Shown one piece after another: positions 1-9,902 of a stretch of 35,825 nucleotides of DNA. The notes beneath the pieces were generated by a model. The model made no database searches, had not been told where the DNA came from, and saw only the letters and a list, made by a program, of their open reading frames with translations. How positions within the stretch are numbered: position 1 is the first letter of the stretch; each line of letters begins with the position of its first letter. The stretch is from Sneathiellales bacterium. GTDB taxonomy: Bacteria > Pseudomonadota > Alphaproteobacteria > Minwuiales > Minwuiaceae. Location of the stretch: NCBI GenBank assembly GCA_026992315.1, contig JALXAG010000253.1, positions 1 to 35,825 of the forward strand, written 5' to 3'. Position numbers and translations under genes: made by a program.

Positions 1-510
1 ACGGTTGTGACGGGGCGTGTCGAGCGCGGGATCATCAAGGTTGGCGACGAGGTTGAGATTGTCGGCATCCGGGAGACGCAGAAGACGACGTGCACGGGTG
101 TCGAGATGTTCCGGAAGCTTCTGGATCAGGGTCAGGCCGGTGACAATGTGGGCGTTCTTCTGCGCGGCATTGGCCGTGACGAGGTTGAGCGCGGTCAGGT
201 TCTGGCGCAGCCCGGTTCGATCACGCCGCATACGAAGTTCAAGGCGGAGGCCTATATTCTGACGAAGGACGAGGGTGGGCGTCATACGCCGTTTTTCTCG
301 AACTATCGTCCTCAGTTTTACTTCCGGACGACGGATGTTACGGGTCTGATCACGCTTCCCGAGGGTGTGGAGATGGTGATGCCCGGCGACAACATTGCGA
401 TGGAGGTAGAGCTGATCAGCCCGATCGCCATGGATGAGGGGCTGCGCTTCGCCATCCGCGAGGGCGGGCGCACCGTCGGCGCCGGTGTCGTATCCTCCAT
501 CATCGAATAA
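1..510 (+). CDS. tuf: Elongation factor Tu, 3' part (domains 2-3)
   Basis: Partial gene running in from the left edge; about 169 C-terminal residues are visible out of roughly 396 in the family. EF-Tu is the GTPase that delivers aminoacyl-tRNA to the ribosome. The visible part opens with the domain 2 barrel (VTGRVERG) and continues through domain 3 ([20 protein letters not shown]), ending in a normal EF-Tu C terminus, so the GTPase domain lies outside the window. It is followed 59 bp later by rpsJ, the usual end of a str operon. Oddity: 14 of the 15 visible Thr codons are ACG and only the last is ACC, whereas the ribosomal genes downstream mix ACC and ACG. Confidence 0.97.
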   Translation, partial: TVVTGRVERGIIKVGDEVEIVGIRETQKTTCTGVEMFRKLLDQGQAGDNVGVLLRGIGRDEVERGQVLAQPGSITPHTKFKAEAYILTKDEGGRHTPFFSNYRPQFYFRTTDVTGLITLPEGVEMVMPGDNIAMEVELISPIAMDEGLRFAIREGGRTVGAGVVSSIIE

Positions 511-524
511 TTGGGTTTGCCGCG

Positions 525-552
525 ATCCGGGCCCCGGCCGCGGGGCCCGGAT
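525..552 (+). other. Perfect 11-bp hairpin between tuf and rpsJ
   Basis: An 11-bp GC-rich stem (525-535 paired with 542-552) closes a 6-nt loop. No T-run follows, so it is not a classic intrinsic terminator. It may mark the str/S10 boundary as an attenuator, a processing site or an RNA stabiliser. The structure is seen directly; the role is inferred. Confidence 0.6.
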
Positions 553-569
553 ATCAATAGGGTAAGATC

Positions 570-878
570 ATGGAAAAGCAGAATATCCGGATCCGACTGA
601 AAGCTTTCGATCACCGGGTGCTGGATCAGTCGACAAGCGAGATTGTCAGTACGGCACAGCGTACGGGCGCCCAGGTGCGCGGCCCGATTCCGCTGCCGAC
701 GCGGATCGAGAAGTTCACGGTTCTGCGTTCGCCGCATATCGACAAGAAATCGCGCGAACAGTTTGAAATTCGCACCCATAAGCGTCTGCTGGATATTATC
801 GATCCGACCCCGCAGACGGTGGATGCATTGATGAAGCTCGATCTCGCCGCCGGCGTAGATGTCGAGATCAAGCTCTAA
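570..878 (+). CDS. rpsJ: 30S ribosomal protein S10
   Basis: A 102-residue protein, the normal S10 length. It begins [15 protein letters not shown] and carries the S10 signature stretch around residues 28-50 ([24 protein letters not shown]). S10 binds 16S rRNA in the 30S head and doubles as NusE in antitermination. The start is preceded by a weak AGGGTAAG-type ribosome binding site. It is the first gene of the S10 block here, downstream of a strong hairpin. Confidence 0.98.
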   Translation: MEKQNIRIRLKAFDHRVLDQSTSEIVSTAQRTGAQVRGPIPLPTRIEKFTVLRSPHIDKKSREQFEIRTHKRLLDIIDPTPQTVDALMKLDLAAGVDVEIKL

Positions 879-891
879 GGGAGTTCATGTG

Positions 892-1626
892 ATGCGTACG
901 GGACTGATTGCCCAGAAACTCGGCATGACCCGGATTTTCGACGAGGACGGCACGCATGTCCCGGTGACCGTTCTGAAAGTCGACAATGTCCAGGTCGTCG
1001 CGCAGCGTACCGCCGAAAAGGACGGTTACGTGGCCCTGCAGCTTGGCGCCGGAAATGCCAAGGTGAAGAACGTTTCCAAGCCCATGCGCGGGCATTTCGC
1101 CAAGGCGAAGGTCGAGCCCAAGCGCAAGCTTGCGGAATTCCGCGTCAGCGAGGATGCCCTGGTCGAGGTGGGCGCCGAGCTGGTTCCCAGCCATTTCGTG
1201 CCGGGCCAGTATGTCGATGTCGTCGGCATCAGCATCGGCAAGGGCTTTGCCGGTGCCATGAAGCGCCATAATTTCGGCGGTCTGCGGGCCTCGCACGGCG
1301 TTTCGATTTCGCATCGTTCCCACGGTTCCACCGGCCAGTGCCAGGATCCGGGCCGTGTCTTCAAGGGCAAGAAGATGGCCGGTCACATGGGCTCGCGCCG
1401 GGTGACGGTTCAGAATTTGAGAATTGCCCGCGCCGATGACGAAAACGGCCTGCTGCTGGTTCGCGGCGCCGTGCCGAGTCACAAGGGCGGGTGGGTGCTG
1501 ATCTCCGATGCGGTCAAGAAAGAGCGCAGCGCAGACGCACCGTTCCCGGCGGCCATCCGCGCCGCCAAGGACGAGGTCGCAGAGTCCGCCGAGGAGACCA
1601 CGACCCCGGAAGAGAAGGGTGAATAA
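892..1626 (+). CDS. rplC: 50S ribosomal protein L3
   Basis: A 244-residue L3 starting [16 protein letters not shown]. The ATG at 892 is chosen because homologues begin at this point and AAGGGAG sits at 877-883; an in-frame GTG at 889 lies one codon upstream. L3 organises 23S rRNA near the peptidyl transferase centre. The conserved glycine/histidine-rich loop ([22 protein letters not shown]) is intact. Compared with the roughly 209-residue E. coli protein it has an Ala/Glu-rich C-terminal tail (ending TTTPEEKGE), common in alphaproteobacteria. It lies 13 bp after rpsJ. Confidence 0.97.
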   Translation: MRTGLIAQKLGMTRIFDEDGTHVPVTVLKVDNVQVVAQRTAEKDGYVALQLGAGNAKVKNVSKPMRGHFAKAKVEPKRKLAEFRVSEDALVEVGAELVPSHFVPGQYVDVVGISIGKGFAGAMKRHNFGGLRASHGVSISHRSHGSTGQCQDPGRVFKGKKMAGHMGSRRVTVQNLRIARADDENGLLLVRGAVPSHKGGWVLISDAVKKERSADAPFPAAIRAAKDEVAESAEETTTPEEKGE

Positions 1627-1629
1627 CCG

Positions 1630-2250
1630 ATGAAAGCCGAGGTTATCAAACTGGATAACAAAAAGGCCGGTAGCATCGAGCTTGCGGACGAGGTCTTCGG
1701 GCTTGAACCGCGTGTGGATCTGCTGCACCGGGCTGTGCGTTATCAGCTCGCCAAACGGCGTGCAGGCACGCACAAGGTGAAGACGCGCAGCGAGGTCAGC
1801 GGCACGACCCGCAAGCCTTTCAAGCAGAAGGGCACCGGTCGCGCCCGTCAGGGCAGCACGCGTGTTCCGCAATTCCGCGGCGGTGGGGTGGCCTTCGGTC
1901 CCGTGGTGCGGGATCACAGCCACAAGCTGCCGAAGAAGGTGCGCAAGCTGGCTCTGAAGACGGCGCTGTCGGCCAAGGCCGCCGATGGCAAGCTGGTCAT
2001 TCTCGACGAGGCCAAGCTGCCGGAACGCAAGACCCGCGCCCTGAAGGATGCCGCCGCCAAGCTCGGCTGGAATTCGGTGCTGGTCATCGACGGGCCGGAG
2101 GTGGATGAGAATTTCGCCGGCGCCGCCGCCAATCTGCCGCTTTTCGACGTGCTGCCGCAGCAGGGTGCGAACGTTTATGACATTCTGCGCCGTGATGTTC
2201 TGGTGCTGACCAAGGCCGCTGTCGAACATCTGGAGGCTCGCCTCAAATGA
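1630..2250 (+). CDS. rplD: 50S ribosomal protein L4
   Basis: A 206-residue L4. The extended-loop motif ([21 protein letters not shown], residues about 65-86) that reaches into the peptide exit tunnel is present, followed by the globular RNA-binding fold. It starts 3 bp after rplC and overlaps rplW by 4 bp (ATGA), so the two are probably translationally coupled. In E. coli L4 represses its own operon; no equivalent leader can be identified here. Confidence 0.97.
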   Translation: MKAEVIKLDNKKAGSIELADEVFGLEPRVDLLHRAVRYQLAKRRAGTHKVKTRSEVSGTTRKPFKQKGTGRARQGSTRVPQFRGGGVAFGPVVRDHSHKLPKKVRKLALKTALSAKAADGKLVILDEAKLPERKTRALKDAAAKLGWNSVLVIDGPEVDENFAGAAANLPLFDVLPQQGANVYDILRRDVLVLTKAAVEHLEARLK

Positions 2251-2540
2251 TCACTGAAAAACACTACAACGTGATTTTGTCGCCGGTGATTACCGAGAAA
2301 TCGACCCTGATTTCCGAGCATAATCAGGTGGCGTTCAAAGTGGCCATCGACGCGACGAAGGCCGATATCAAATCGGCTGTGGAGGCCCTGTTCAAGGTCA
2401 AGGTGACCGGGGTCAACACGATGCGCGTCAAGGGCAAGGTGAAGCGTTTCCGGGGGCATCTCGGCAAGCGTTCCGACTGGAAAAAAGCGATCGTGACGCT
2501 GGCCGAGGGCCAGTCGATCGATGTGACGACGGGGGTCTGA
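2247..2540 (+). CDS. rplW: 50S ribosomal protein L23
   Basis: A 97-residue L23 ([20 protein letters not shown]). L23 lies at the tunnel exit and docks trigger factor and SRP. The conserved SPVITEKS and [17 protein letters not shown] segments are present. The ATG is inside the rplD stop region (ATGA overlap). The length matches the family. Confidence 0.97.
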   Translation: MITEKHYNVILSPVITEKSTLISEHNQVAFKVAIDATKADIKSAVEALFKVKVTGVNTMRVKGKVKRFRGHLGKRSDWKKAIVTLAEGQSIDVTTGV

Positions 2541-2544
2541 GACG

Positions 2545-3378
2545 ATGGCGCTGAAGAATTTCAAACCCACGACTCCCTCCCAGCGCGGTCTGATCCTGGT
2601 CGATCGTTCCGGGCTGTACAAGGGCAAGCCGGTCAAAACCCTGACCGAGGGGCTGACCAAGAAGGGCGGGCGCAACAATACCGGTCGCATCACGGCACGC
2701 CGCCGTGGCGGCGGACACAAGCGCACCTATCGCATCATCGATTTCAAGCGCCGTAAATTCGGTGTGCCCGCGGTGGTGGAGCGGATCGAATACGATCCCA
2801 ACCGTTCGGCCTTTATCGCCCTGGTCAAATACGAGGATGGCGAGCTGTCCTATATTCTGGCCCCGCAGCGCCTCAATGTCGGCGACAAGATCGAATCGGG
2901 CGAAAACGTCGATATCCGCCCCGGCAATGCCATGCCGATGAAGAACATTCCTGTCGGCACCATCATCCACAATGTGGAGATGAAGCCGGGCAAGGGCGGG
3001 CAGATCGCCCGTTCCGCGGGCACTTATGTGCAGCTCATCGGCAAGGATTCCGGTTATGCCCAGCTTCGCCTGGCTTCCGGCGAGCAGCGCATGGTGCGCG
3101 CCGAATGCATGGCGACGGTGGGGGCGGTGTCCAATCCGGATAACGCCAACATCAAGCTCGGCAAGGCCGGGCGCAAGCGCTGGCTCGGCAAGCGTCCGTC
3201 GGTGCGTGGCGTGGCCATGAACCCGGTCGATCATCCCCATGGCGGCGGCGAAGGCCGCACCTCCGGCGGTCGTCATCCGGTGACCCCGTGGGGCAAGCCC
3301 ACCAAGGGGGCGCGGACCCGCCGCAACAAGGCGACCGACAAATACATCATGCGCCGGCGCTCAGCCAGCCGCCGCTAG
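2545..3378 (+). CDS. rplB: 50S ribosomal protein L2
   Basis: A 277-residue L2, near the E. coli length of 273. L2 is needed for subunit association and peptidyl transferase activity. The highly conserved C-terminal loop [18 protein letters not shown] (around residues 218-235), holding the critical histidine, is intact, as is the N-terminal [18 protein letters not shown]. It starts 4 bp after rplW. Confidence 0.98.
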   Translation: MALKNFKPTTPSQRGLILVDRSGLYKGKPVKTLTEGLTKKGGRNNTGRITARRRGGGHKRTYRIIDFKRRKFGVPAVVERIEYDPNRSAFIALVKYEDGELSYILAPQRLNVGDKIESGENVDIRPGNAMPMKNIPVGTIIHNVEMKPGKGGQIARSAGTYVQLIGKDSGYAQLRLASGEQRMVRAECMATVGAVSNPDNANIKLGKAGRKRWLGKRPSVRGVAMNPVDHPHGGGEGRTSGGRHPVTPWGKPTKGARTRRNKATDKYIMRRRSASRR

Positions 3379-3409
3379 TAACTGACCCAAGAGAGGAAGG
3401 AGCACGATC

Positions 3410-3688
3410 GTGGCTCGTTCGGTATGGAAAGGCCCCTTTGTTGATGCCTATCTGCTGAAAAAGGCAGAGGCGGCTCAATCTTCGGGGCGCAAGGAAGTAA
3501 TCAAGACCTGGTCGCGTCGTTCGACCATTCTGCCGCAGTTCGTCGGTCTGACGTTCGGCGTCTACAATGGTCAGAAATTCGTGCCTGTTCTGGTGACCGA
3601 GGATATGGTCGGTCATAAATTCGGCGAATTCTCACCGACGCGGACCTATTACGGCCACGCCGCCGACAAGAAGGCGCGGAGGAGATAG
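3410..3688 (+). CDS. rpsS: 30S ribosomal protein S19
   Basis: A 92-residue S19 ([18 protein letters not shown]) from a GTG start at 3410; GAAGGAGC at 3396-3403 is its ribosome binding site. S19 pairs with S13 in the 30S head. The [22 protein letters not shown] core and the basic C terminus (ADKKARRR) are conserved. No alternative ATG would keep the conserved N terminus. Confidence 0.97.
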   Translation: MARSVWKGPFVDAYLLKKAEAAQSSGRKEVIKTWSRRSTILPQFVGLTFGVYNGQKFVPVLVTEDMVGHKFGEFSPTRTYYGHAADKKARRR

Positions 3689-3693
3689 TCGAT

Positions 3694-4074
3694 ATGGGCA
3701 AGAGCAAGACAGAACGCCGCCTGGCCGATAACGAGGCGCTGGCCGTGGGCCGCAATATCCGCGTCAGCCCGCAGAAGCTGAATCTGGTCGCGCAGATGAT
3801 CCGCGGCAAGAATGCCGAGCAGGCGCTGAACGTGCTGACCTTTTCCAAGCGCCGCATCGCCAACGATGTGCGCAAGGTGTTGCAGTCGGCCATTGCCAAT
3901 GCGGAAAACAACCATCAGCTCGATGTCGATCAGCTTTATGTCAAGGAAGCCAGCGTCGGCAAGGGCATGGTCATGAAGCGCTGGCGTCCCCGCGCCCGCG
4001 GGCGTGTCGGCAAAATCCTGAAGCCGTTTTCGCAGATTCGCATCGTCGTTGCCGAACGTGAGGAGGCCGAGTAA
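3694..4074 (+). CDS. rplV: 50S ribosomal protein L22
   Basis: A 126-residue L22. L22 lines the exit tunnel with L4; its beta-hairpin loop ([18 protein letters not shown], residues about 91-108) is intact. The N terminus is about 15 residues longer than in E. coli (110 aa), as is usual in alphaproteobacteria. The stop overlaps the rpsC start by one base (TAATG). Confidence 0.97.
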   Translation: MGKSKTERRLADNEALAVGRNIRVSPQKLNLVAQMIRGKNAEQALNVLTFSKRRIANDVRKVLQSAIANAENNHQLDVDQLYVKEASVGKGMVMKRWRPRARGRVGKILKPFSQIRIVVAEREEAE

Positions 4075-4760
4075 TGGGTCAGAAAGTCAATCCGATCGGC
4101 CTGCGCGTCGGTATCAACCGCACCTGGGATTCCCGCTGGTATGCCGACGGGCAGGAATACGGTTCGCTGCTGCATGAGGATATCGCGATCCGCGATTATC
4201 TCGAAAGCAAGCTGGCCAATGCCGGTATTTCCAAGGTGGTGATCGAGCGTCCGGCCAAGAAGGCGCGGGTGACGATCCACACCGCCCGTCCCGGCGTTGT
4301 CATCGGCAAGAAGGGCGCGGATATCGAAAAGCTGCGCGCCAAGGTCGCGACGATGACCAATTCGGATGTTCACATCAATATCGTCGAGATCCGCAAGCCC
4401 GAGATCGACGCCCGCCTGGTGGCCGAGAACATCGCCCAGCAGCTTGAGCGCCGTGTAGCCTTCCGCCGTGCCATGAAGCGGGCCGTTCAGTCGGCCATGC
4501 GTCTGGGCGCCGAAGGCATCCGCATCAATTGCGGCGGCCGTCTGGGCGGTGCCGAGATCGCGCGCACCGAATGGTACCGCGAGGGTCGGGTGCCGTTGCA
4601 TACGCTTCGTGCCGATATCGATTACGCCACGGCCACGGCACATACCGCCTACGGCACCTGTGGCATCAAGGTTTGGATCTACAAGGGCGACATCATGGCC
4701 CACGATCCCATGGCGCAGGAGAAGCGTCTGAGCGAACAACAGGTCCAGAAACGGTCCTGA
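4074..4760 (+). CDS. rpsC: 30S ribosomal protein S3
   Basis: A 228-residue S3 ([22 protein letters not shown]). The KH RNA-binding domain with its GxxG loop ([15 protein letters not shown]) lies at about residues 75-95, and the C-terminal domain with [21 protein letters not shown] at about 155-175. S3 forms part of the mRNA entry channel. The one-base TAATG overlap with rplV suggests coupling. Confidence 0.98.
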   Translation: MGQKVNPIGLRVGINRTWDSRWYADGQEYGSLLHEDIAIRDYLESKLANAGISKVVIERPAKKARVTIHTARPGVVIGKKGADIEKLRAKVATMTNSDVHINIVEIRKPEIDARLVAENIAQQLERRVAFRRAMKRAVQSAMRLGAEGIRINCGGRLGGAEIARTEWYREGRVPLHTLRADIDYATATAHTAYGTCGIKVWIYKGDIMAHDPMAQEKRLSEQQVQKRS

Positions 4761-4778
4761 TAGTTTAGGAGTATCGAG

Positions 4779-5192
4779 ATGCTTCAGCCCAAGAGAACGA
4801 AATTCCGCAAGGCCCACAAGGGCCGTATTCACGGGAAGGCCAAGGGCGGCACGACGCTGAATTTCGGCTCCTACGGCCTCAAGGCCCTGGAACCGGAACG
4901 GATTACCGCCCGTCAGATCGAAGCGGCGCGTCGTGCCATGACCCGTCACATGAAGCGTGCCGGCCGTGTCTGGATCCGCATCTTTCCCGATGTGCCGGTA
5001 TCCAGCAAGCCCGCCGAAGTGCGCATGGGTAAGGGCAAGGGCTCGCCGGAATACTGGGTGTGCCGTGTGAAGCCCGGCCGCATCATGTTCGAAATCGACG
5101 GCGTCAGCGCCGAAGTCGCCCGCGGGGCCTTCGAACGTGCCGCCGCCAAACTGCCGATCAAGACCCGCGTCGTGGCGCGGGCCGGAGAATAG
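4779..5192 (+). CDS. rplP: 50S ribosomal protein L16
   Basis: A 137-residue L16 ([24 protein letters not shown]), the standard length. L16 helps accommodate A-site tRNA. The conserved [23 protein letters not shown] segment (about residues 83-105) is intact. AGGAG at 4767-4771 lies 7 bp before the ATG. It is 18 bp after rpsC. Confidence 0.98.
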   Translation: MLQPKRTKFRKAHKGRIHGKAKGGTTLNFGSYGLKALEPERITARQIEAARRAMTRHMKRAGRVWIRIFPDVPVSSKPAEVRMGKGKGSPEYWVCRVKPGRIMFEIDGVSAEVARGAFERAAAKLPIKTRVVARAGE

Positions 5193-5200
5193 GTACAGCC

Positions 5201-5395
5201 ATGAAGGCGGAAGAAATCAGAGCGAAAAGCGACGACGAGCTGAAGGAACAGCTCCTCTCGCTGAAGAAAGAGCAGTTTAACCTGCGCTTCCAGCAATCCA
5301 CCGGGCAGTTGGAAAACACCGCCCGTGTGCGCACGGTGCGCCGGGGTATCGCCCGGATCAAGACCGAACTGCGCCACCGCAGGGACAAGGAGTAG
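5201..5395 (+). CDS. rpmC: 50S ribosomal protein L29
   Basis: A 64-residue L29 ([25 protein letters not shown]). The longer open frame begins upstream inside rplP, but the ATG at 5201 gives the canonical protein and lies 8 bp after the rplP stop. The family signature around [20 protein letters not shown] is present. L29 sits near the tunnel exit beside L23. Confidence 0.97.
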   Translation: MKAEEIRAKSDDELKEQLLSLKKEQFNLRFQQSTGQLENTARVRTVRRGIARIKTELRHRRDKE

Positions 5396-5398
5396 ACA

Positions 5399-5635
5399 AT
5401 GCCCAAGCGCATTCTTCAGGGTGTCGTGACCAGCAGCACGAATGACAAGACCGTCGTCGTGTCTGTCGAGCGGCGAGTGATGCATCCGATTTACAAGAAG
5501 TTCATCCGTAAATCGAAGAAGTATCATGCCCATGATGAAAACAACCGCTGCGCGGTTGGGGACACGGTGCGCATTCGTGAATGTCGGCCGGTTTCCAAGC
5601 TGAAGCGGTGGGAAGTCATCGAAGAGCAGGCCTAG
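5399..5635 (+). CDS. rpsQ: 30S ribosomal protein S17
   Basis: A 78-residue S17 ([26 protein letters not shown]). This OB-fold 16S rRNA-binding protein carries the characteristic [21 protein letters not shown] motif near its C terminus. It starts 3 bp after rpmC with AAGGAG as ribosome binding site. Confidence 0.97.
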   Translation: MPKRILQGVVTSSTNDKTVVVSVERRVMHPIYKKFIRKSKKYHAHDENNRCAVGDTVRIRECRPVSKLKRWEVIEEQA

Positions 5636-5663
5636 GCGGTCTGCAGAATAGAGGAATACGACA

Positions 5664-6032
5664 ATGATTCAGATGCAAACCAACCTGGACGTTGCCGACA
5701 ATTCTGGCGCTCGCCGGGTGCAGTGCATCAAGGTGCTGGGCGGATCCAAACGCATGATTGCCGGCGTTGGCGATATCATCGTTGTGTCCGTGAAGGAGGC
5801 CATTCCCCGTGGCCGCGTCAAGAAGGGCGACGTTCATCAGGCCGTGATCGTGCGTACGGCGAAGGAGATCCGCCGCAAGGACGGCACCGTGATCCGCTTC
5901 GACCGCAATGCCGCCGTGCTGATCAACAAGCAGGGCGAGCCGATCGGTACGCGTATTTTCGGCCCCGTGACCCGTGAGCTGCGTTCGCGCGGCCATATGA
6001 AGATCATTTCTCTCGCGCCGGAGGTTCTCTGA
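5664..6032 (+). CDS. rplN: 50S ribosomal protein L14
   Basis: A 122-residue L14, exactly the family length, beginning [21 protein letters not shown]. The core signature ([18 protein letters not shown], about residues 72-89) is present. L14 forms an intersubunit bridge and is the docking site for RsfS. AGAGGAATACGACA precedes the start. Confidence 0.98.
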   Translation: MIQMQTNLDVADNSGARRVQCIKVLGGSKRMIAGVGDIIVVSVKEAIPRGRVKKGDVHQAVIVRTAKEIRRKDGTVIRFDRNAAVLINKQGEPIGTRIFGPVTRELRSRGHMKIISLAPEVL

Positions 6033-6035
6033 GCC

Positions 6036-6359
6036 ATGGCTGAAAAATTCAAGATCAAGAAGGGCGACAAGGTCGTCGTCCTGACGGGCAAGGACCGGGG
6101 CCGCAAGGGCGAGGTTCTCTCCGTGAACCGCAAGGAACGGCGTGCCATCGTCAGCGGTGTGAACATCGTCAAGCGTCATCAGCGTCCGACCGCGAATGCC
6201 CAGGGCGGCATCATCGAGAAGGAAGCCCCGATCCATCTGTCCAATCTGGCGATCGAGGATCCGAAGGATGGCAAGCCGACCCGTGTCGGCTACAAGGTCC
6301 TGGATGATGGCCGTAAGGTACGCTTCGCCAAACGTTCCGGCGAAGTGATTGATCTGTAA
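6036..6359 (+). CDS. rplX: 50S ribosomal protein L24
   Basis: A 107-residue L24 with an N-terminal KOW motif ([20 protein letters not shown], about residues 8-27). L24 starts 50S assembly by binding the 5' part of 23S rRNA. It is 3 bp downstream of rplN, consistent with coupled translation. Confidence 0.97.
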   Translation: MAEKFKIKKGDKVVVLTGKDRGRKGEVLSVNRKERRAIVSGVNIVKRHQRPTANAQGGIIEKEAPIHLSNLAIEDPKDGKPTRVGYKVLDDGRKVRFAKRSGEVIDL

Positions 6360-6373
6360 GGATGGGGACCATC

Positions 6374-6919
6374 ATGTCTGCACCACGTTTGCAAGAACGC
6401 TATGAGAAGGATGTTCTCCCCGCGTTGATGAAGCAGTTCGATATCAAGAATGTCCATGCTGCTCCGAAGCTGGAGAAGATCGTCGTGAACATGGGCGTCG
6501 GCGAGGCCGTCGGCGATTCCAAGAAGATCCAGGCGGCCCTGAACGACATGGCGGCGATCACGGGCCAGAAGCCGGTGATCACCCGGGCGCGCAAGTCGAT
6601 CGCGAACTTCAAGGTTCGCGAGGGCATGCCGCTTGGCGTCAAGGTAACGCTGCGCCGCAATCAGATGTACGAATTTCTCGACCGTCTGATCACGATCGCC
6701 CTGCCGCGCGTGCGTGACTTCCGCGGCCTTTCCGGCAAGAGCTTCGACGGCCGCGGCAATTATGCCATGGGTCTGAAAGAGCAGATCGTTTTCCCGGAAA
6801 TCGACTACGATCAGGTCGATGAGATCCGGGGCATGGATATCGTCATCTGCACCAGCGCGGATAACGATGAACAGGCCAAGGCCCTGCTGGCCGGCCTTAA
6901 CATGCCGTTCGCAAATTGA
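6374..6919 (+). CDS. rplE: 50S ribosomal protein L5
   Basis: L5 binds 5S rRNA and contacts P-site tRNA. The ATG at 6374 gives a 181-residue protein beginning [19 protein letters not shown], in line with homologues, and has GGGGA 7 bp upstream. An in-frame ATG at 6362 would add four residues (MGTI) but lies only 2 bp after rplX with poor ribosome-binding-site spacing. The signature [19 protein letters not shown] and the C-terminal [17 protein letters not shown] are intact. Confidence 0.96.
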   Translation: MSAPRLQERYEKDVLPALMKQFDIKNVHAAPKLEKIVVNMGVGEAVGDSKKIQAALNDMAAITGQKPVITRARKSIANFKVREGMPLGVKVTLRRNQMYEFLDRLITIALPRVRDFRGLSGKSFDGRGNYAMGLKEQIVFPEIDYDQVDEIRGMDIVICTSADNDEQAKALLAGLNMPFAN

Positions 6920-6948
6920 GCTGGCGGTAAGGCCAGAGGGAGAAACAG

Positions 6949-7254
6949 ATGGCAAAGAAGAGTGCTATTGAAAAGAACAAGCGGCGGCAGCGTCTCGTCG
7001 CCCGGTATGCCCGCAAGCGTGCCGAGCTCGCCGCGATTGTTCAGAACAAGGAAATCGCGGCCGAAGAGCGTTTCGTCGCCGCGATGAAGCTGGCGGAACT
7101 GCCGCGCAATTCCTCGAAAACCCGCATCCGTAACCGGTGCGAAGTGACGGGGCGCCCGCGCGGTTATTACCGCAAACTGAAGATGTCGCGTATTGCCCTG
7201 CGGGAACTGGCCTCCAACGGTCAGATTCCCGGTATGGTCAAGTCGAGTTGGTGA
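6949..7254 (+). CDS. rpsN: 30S ribosomal protein S14 (zinc-free form)
   Basis: A 101-residue S14 of the long, zinc-free class: one cysteine ([17 protein letters not shown], about residues 61-77) instead of the paired CxxC motifs of the short zinc form. The C terminus GMVKSSW is canonical. AGAGGGAG precedes the start. S14 joins the 30S head late in assembly. Confidence 0.97.
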   Translation: MAKKSAIEKNKRRQRLVARYARKRAELAAIVQNKEIAAEERFVAAMKLAELPRNSSKTRIRNRCEVTGRPRGYYRKLKMSRIALRELASNGQIPGMVKSSW

Positions 7255-7267
7255 GGGAGAATAGGAT

Positions 7268-7666
7268 ATGGCTCTGAGCGATCCCTTGGGGGATATGCTA
7301 ACGCGTATCCGGAACGGCCAGCGGGCAGGCAAGACGGTTGTCGTTTCTCCCGCTTCGAAGCTTCGGGCGCGCGTGCTGGACGTGCTGCAGCGGGAAGGAT
7401 ATATCCGCGGCTACACGCAGAAGGAAATCAAGGCCGGTATTTCCGAGCTGACGATTGAACTGAAATATCACGAAGGCGATCCCGTCATCAGCCGGATCCA
7501 GCGCGTCTCGAAACCGGGGCGGCGGGTTTATTCCGGTGTCAAGGATCTGCCGAAGGTTCACAACGGGCTGGGGATTTCCATCCTGTCGACGCCGCGCGGC
7601 GTGCTCTCCGATGCGGAAGCGCGCAGCGAGAACGTCGGCGGCGAAGTTCTCTGCCAGGTATTCTAG
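7268..7666 (+). CDS. rpsH: 30S ribosomal protein S8
   Basis: A 132-residue S8 ([22 protein letters not shown]). S8 binds the central domain of 16S rRNA; in E. coli it also represses the spc operon. The conserved C-terminal stretch [16 protein letters not shown] ... [12 protein letters not shown] is intact. GGGAGAATAGGAT lies before the ATG. Confidence 0.97.
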   Translation: MALSDPLGDMLTRIRNGQRAGKTVVVSPASKLRARVLDVLQREGYIRGYTQKEIKAGISELTIELKYHEGDPVISRIQRVSKPGRRVYSGVKDLPKVHNGLGISILSTPRGVLSDAEARSENVGGEVLCQVF

Positions 7667-7676
7667 GAACGGTCCC

Positions 7677-8210
7677 ATGTCACGAATCGGAAAAAATCCC
7701 GTGGCGGTCCCCAACGGGGTCGAGGTCAAACTCGATGGGCAGGACCTGACGGTAAAAGGCAAGAACGGCGTTCTCTCGATGACCTATGTCGATGTGATCG
7801 AGGCCGTTTACGAAGATAACCAGATCGTCGTCCGCCCCCGTGACGACAGCCGCGAAGGCCGGATCATGTGGGGCATGCAGCGCACGCTGACGCAGAATCT
7901 GGTTACGGGCGTCAGCGAGGGCTTCACGGTCGAACTGGAAATCAACGGCGTCGGTTACCGTGCCGCGGTCCAGGGCCGTGAGGTGGTGCTGCAGCTCGGT
8001 TACAGCCATGAGATCCGCCATCCCATTCCCGATGGGGTCGAGGTCAAGTGCGAGAAGCCGACCTCGATCAAGATCAGCGGCGCCGACAAGCAGCTTGTCG
8101 GTCAGTGCGCAGCGGAAATCCGGGCCTATCGCCCGCCGGAGCCCTTCAAGGGCAAGGGCGTGAAATATGCCCATGAAACGATCTTCCGCAAGGAAGGCAA
8201 GAAGAAGTAA
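7677..8210 (+). CDS. rplF: 50S ribosomal protein L6
   Basis: A 177-residue L6 (MSRIGKNPVAVPNGVEV), the usual length. The open frame extends upstream into rpsH, but the ATG at 7677, 10 bp after the rpsH stop, gives the canonical N terminus. The second repeat contains the signature near residues 150-170 (AAEIRAYRPPEPFKGKGVKYA). L6 lies by the sarcin-ricin loop near the factor-binding site. Confidence 0.97.
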   Translation: MSRIGKNPVAVPNGVEVKLDGQDLTVKGKNGVLSMTYVDVIEAVYEDNQIVVRPRDDSREGRIMWGMQRTLTQNLVTGVSEGFTVELEINGVGYRAAVQGREVVLQLGYSHEIRHPIPDGVEVKCEKPTSIKISGADKQLVGQCAAEIRAYRPPEPFKGKGVKYAHETIFRKEGKKK

Positions 8211-8219
8211 GGGGCTGGT

Positions 8220-8585
8220 ATGAGCAACACGACAAAGATGCTTGCGGCACGGCGCAAGGCGCGTACCCGCAATCAGATCCGCAAGGTGGCCAATGGCCGC
8301 CCGCGTCTGTCGGTTTTCCGTTCGTCGAAGCACATCTATGCCCAGATCATCGATGATGCCGCCGGGCGTACGCTGGCTGCCGCCTCGTCGCTGGATGCGG
8401 ATCTGCGCAAGAAGCTGAAAAACGGTGCCGATGTGGCGGCCGCAACCGAGGTTGGCAAGCTGGTGGCCGAACGGGCCAAGGCGGCCGGCGTCGAAGCGGT
8501 TGTTTTCGATCGCGGCGCTTATCGTTATCATGGCCGGGTCAAGGCCCTTGCCGATGCAGCCCGCGAAAGCGGCCTGTCGTTCTAG
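8220..8585 (+). CDS. rplR: 50S ribosomal protein L18
   Basis: A 121-residue L18. It binds 5S rRNA with L5; the basic N terminus ([17 protein letters not shown]) and the [26 protein letters not shown]-terminal motif are typical. It begins 9 bp after rplF with AAGGGG as ribosome binding site. Confidence 0.97.
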   Translation: MSNTTKMLAARRKARTRNQIRKVANGRPRLSVFRSSKHIYAQIIDDAAGRTLAAASSLDADLRKKLKNGADVAAATEVGKLVAERAKAAGVEAVVFDRGAYRYHGRVKALADAARESGLSF

Positions 8586-8599
8586 GAGAGAGAGGAATT

Positions 8600-9148
8600 A
8601 TGCAGCGTCAAGATTTTGATCGCTCCGAAAACGAGCTGGTCGACAAGCTGGTTCACATCAACCGCGTGGCCAAGGTGGTCAAGGGCGGTCGCCGCTTCGG
8701 TTTTGCCGCGCTGGTGGTCGTCGGTGATCAGAAGGGTCGCGTCGGTTTCGGCACGGGCAAGGCCCGGGAAGTCCCCGAAGCCATCCGCAAGGCCACGGAA
8801 GCCGCCAAGCGTGCGATGATTCGCGTGCCGCTGCGTGAGGGGCGCACCCTGCATCATGACGTTACCGGCCGTCACGGGGCGGGCAAGGTGGTGCTGCGTG
8901 CGGCGCCTCCCGGCACCGGAATCATTGCCGGCGGTCCGATGCGCGCCGTGTTCGAAACCCTCGGCGTGCAGGATGTGGTGACCAAATCCGTCGGATCGTC
9001 CAACCCGCACAACATGATCAAGGCGACGATCGATGCCCTGAAGAATTGCGCTTCTCCGCGCCAGATTGCCGCCAAGCGCGGCAAGAAGGTCAGCGAAATC
9101 GTCGGGCGGCGCGATTCCTCCCCGGTGAAGGAGCAGGCTGATGGCTAA
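8600..9148 (+). CDS. rpsE: 30S ribosomal protein S5
   Basis: A 182-residue S5. The N-terminal double-stranded RNA-binding-like domain shows the signature [24 protein letters not shown]-type sequence (here [20 protein letters not shown], about residues 15-34), followed by the [20 protein letters not shown] segment. S5 helps proofread decoding. The last 8 bp overlap rpmD. Confidence 0.97.
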   Translation: MQRQDFDRSENELVDKLVHINRVAKVVKGGRRFGFAALVVVGDQKGRVGFGTGKAREVPEAIRKATEAAKRAMIRVPLREGRTLHHDVTGRHGAGKVVLRAAPPGTGIIAGGPMRAVFETLGVQDVVTKSVGSSNPHNMIKATIDALKNCASPRQIAAKRGKKVSEIVGRRDSSPVKEQADG

Positions 9149-9338
9149 GGCAAAGAAGAAAACCATCCGGGTAACCCAGATCGGCAGCCCGATCGGCCGC
9201 AAGAAGGATCAGCGCGCAACGCTGATCGGTCTGGGCCTGAACAAGATGAACCGCACCGTGGATCTGGAGGATACCCCTGCCGTGCAGGGCATGATTCGCA
9301 AGGTCCAGCATCTGGTCAAGGTCGTCGACGCGGGCTGA
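9141..9338 (+). CDS. rpmD: 50S ribosomal protein L30
   Basis: A 65-residue L30 ([22 protein letters not shown]) with the conserved [25 protein letters not shown] stretch. Its ATG lies inside the last codons of rpsE (8-bp overlap), and GAAGGAG at 9126-9132 provides the ribosome binding site. L30 is absent in some bacteria, so its presence is informative. Confidence 0.96.
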   Translation: MAKAKKKTIRVTQIGSPIGRKKDQRATLIGLGLNKMNRTVDLEDTPAVQGMIRKVQHLVKVVDAG

Positions 9339-9369
9339 TGCCGCGCGCCCTGGAAATGAGGATTGAGAA

Positions 9370-9852
9370 ATGCGTTTGAACGAACTCCGCGATAATGACG
9401 GCGCGGTCAGGGAACGGACCCGCGTCGGCCGCGGCATCGGTTCCGGCAAGGGCAAGACCGGCGGGCGGGGCCAGAAGGGCCAGAAATCCCGCTCCGGTGT
9501 TGCCATCAAGGGGTTCGAGGGCGGTCAGATGCCCTTGCACCGCCGTCTGCCGAAGCGCGGCTTCAACAATATTTTCCGCAAGCACTACAATGCGGTGAAT
9601 ATCGGCCGTCTGCAGGCAGCGATCGATGCCGGTAAGCTCGATACCAAGGAAACGATCACGCTGGATGTCCTGCGCAATGCCGGCGTCATCACCCGTCCGC
9701 GCGATGGCGTGCGCCTGCTGGCCAAGGGCGAGCTCTCCGCCAAGCTGACCATCGAGGTCGACGGGGCCTCGAAGGCGGCCGTCGCCGCGGTCGAAAAGGC
9801 CGGTGGCAAGGTGATCGTCAAGGAAGTCAAGGAAGAGGCCGCCGCCGAATAA
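9370..9852 (+). CDS. rplO: 50S ribosomal protein L15
   Basis: A 160-residue L15 ([26 protein letters not shown]). The glycine/lysine-rich N-terminal extension that threads into 23S rRNA ([20 protein letters not shown]) is typical, as is [18 protein letters not shown]. The C terminus is slightly longer than in E. coli (144 aa), ending in an acidic Glu/Ala run. It precedes secY by 50 bp. Confidence 0.97.
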   Translation: MRLNELRDNDGAVRERTRVGRGIGSGKGKTGGRGQKGQKSRSGVAIKGFEGGQMPLHRRLPKRGFNNIFRKHYNAVNIGRLQAAIDAGKLDTKETITLDVLRNAGVITRPRDGVRLLAKGELSAKLTIEVDGASKAAVAAVEKAGGKVIVKEVKEEAAAE

Positions 9853-9902
9853 GGCGGCGGTCCCTGTTTTCGCTACTGGGGCGGTAAGCCCGGGAGAATG
9901 GC

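Noticed and set aside
868-2229. 453-codon minus-strand frame opposite rplC and rplD
   Set aside because: Shadow of conserved ribosomal protein genes, with no recognisable protein.
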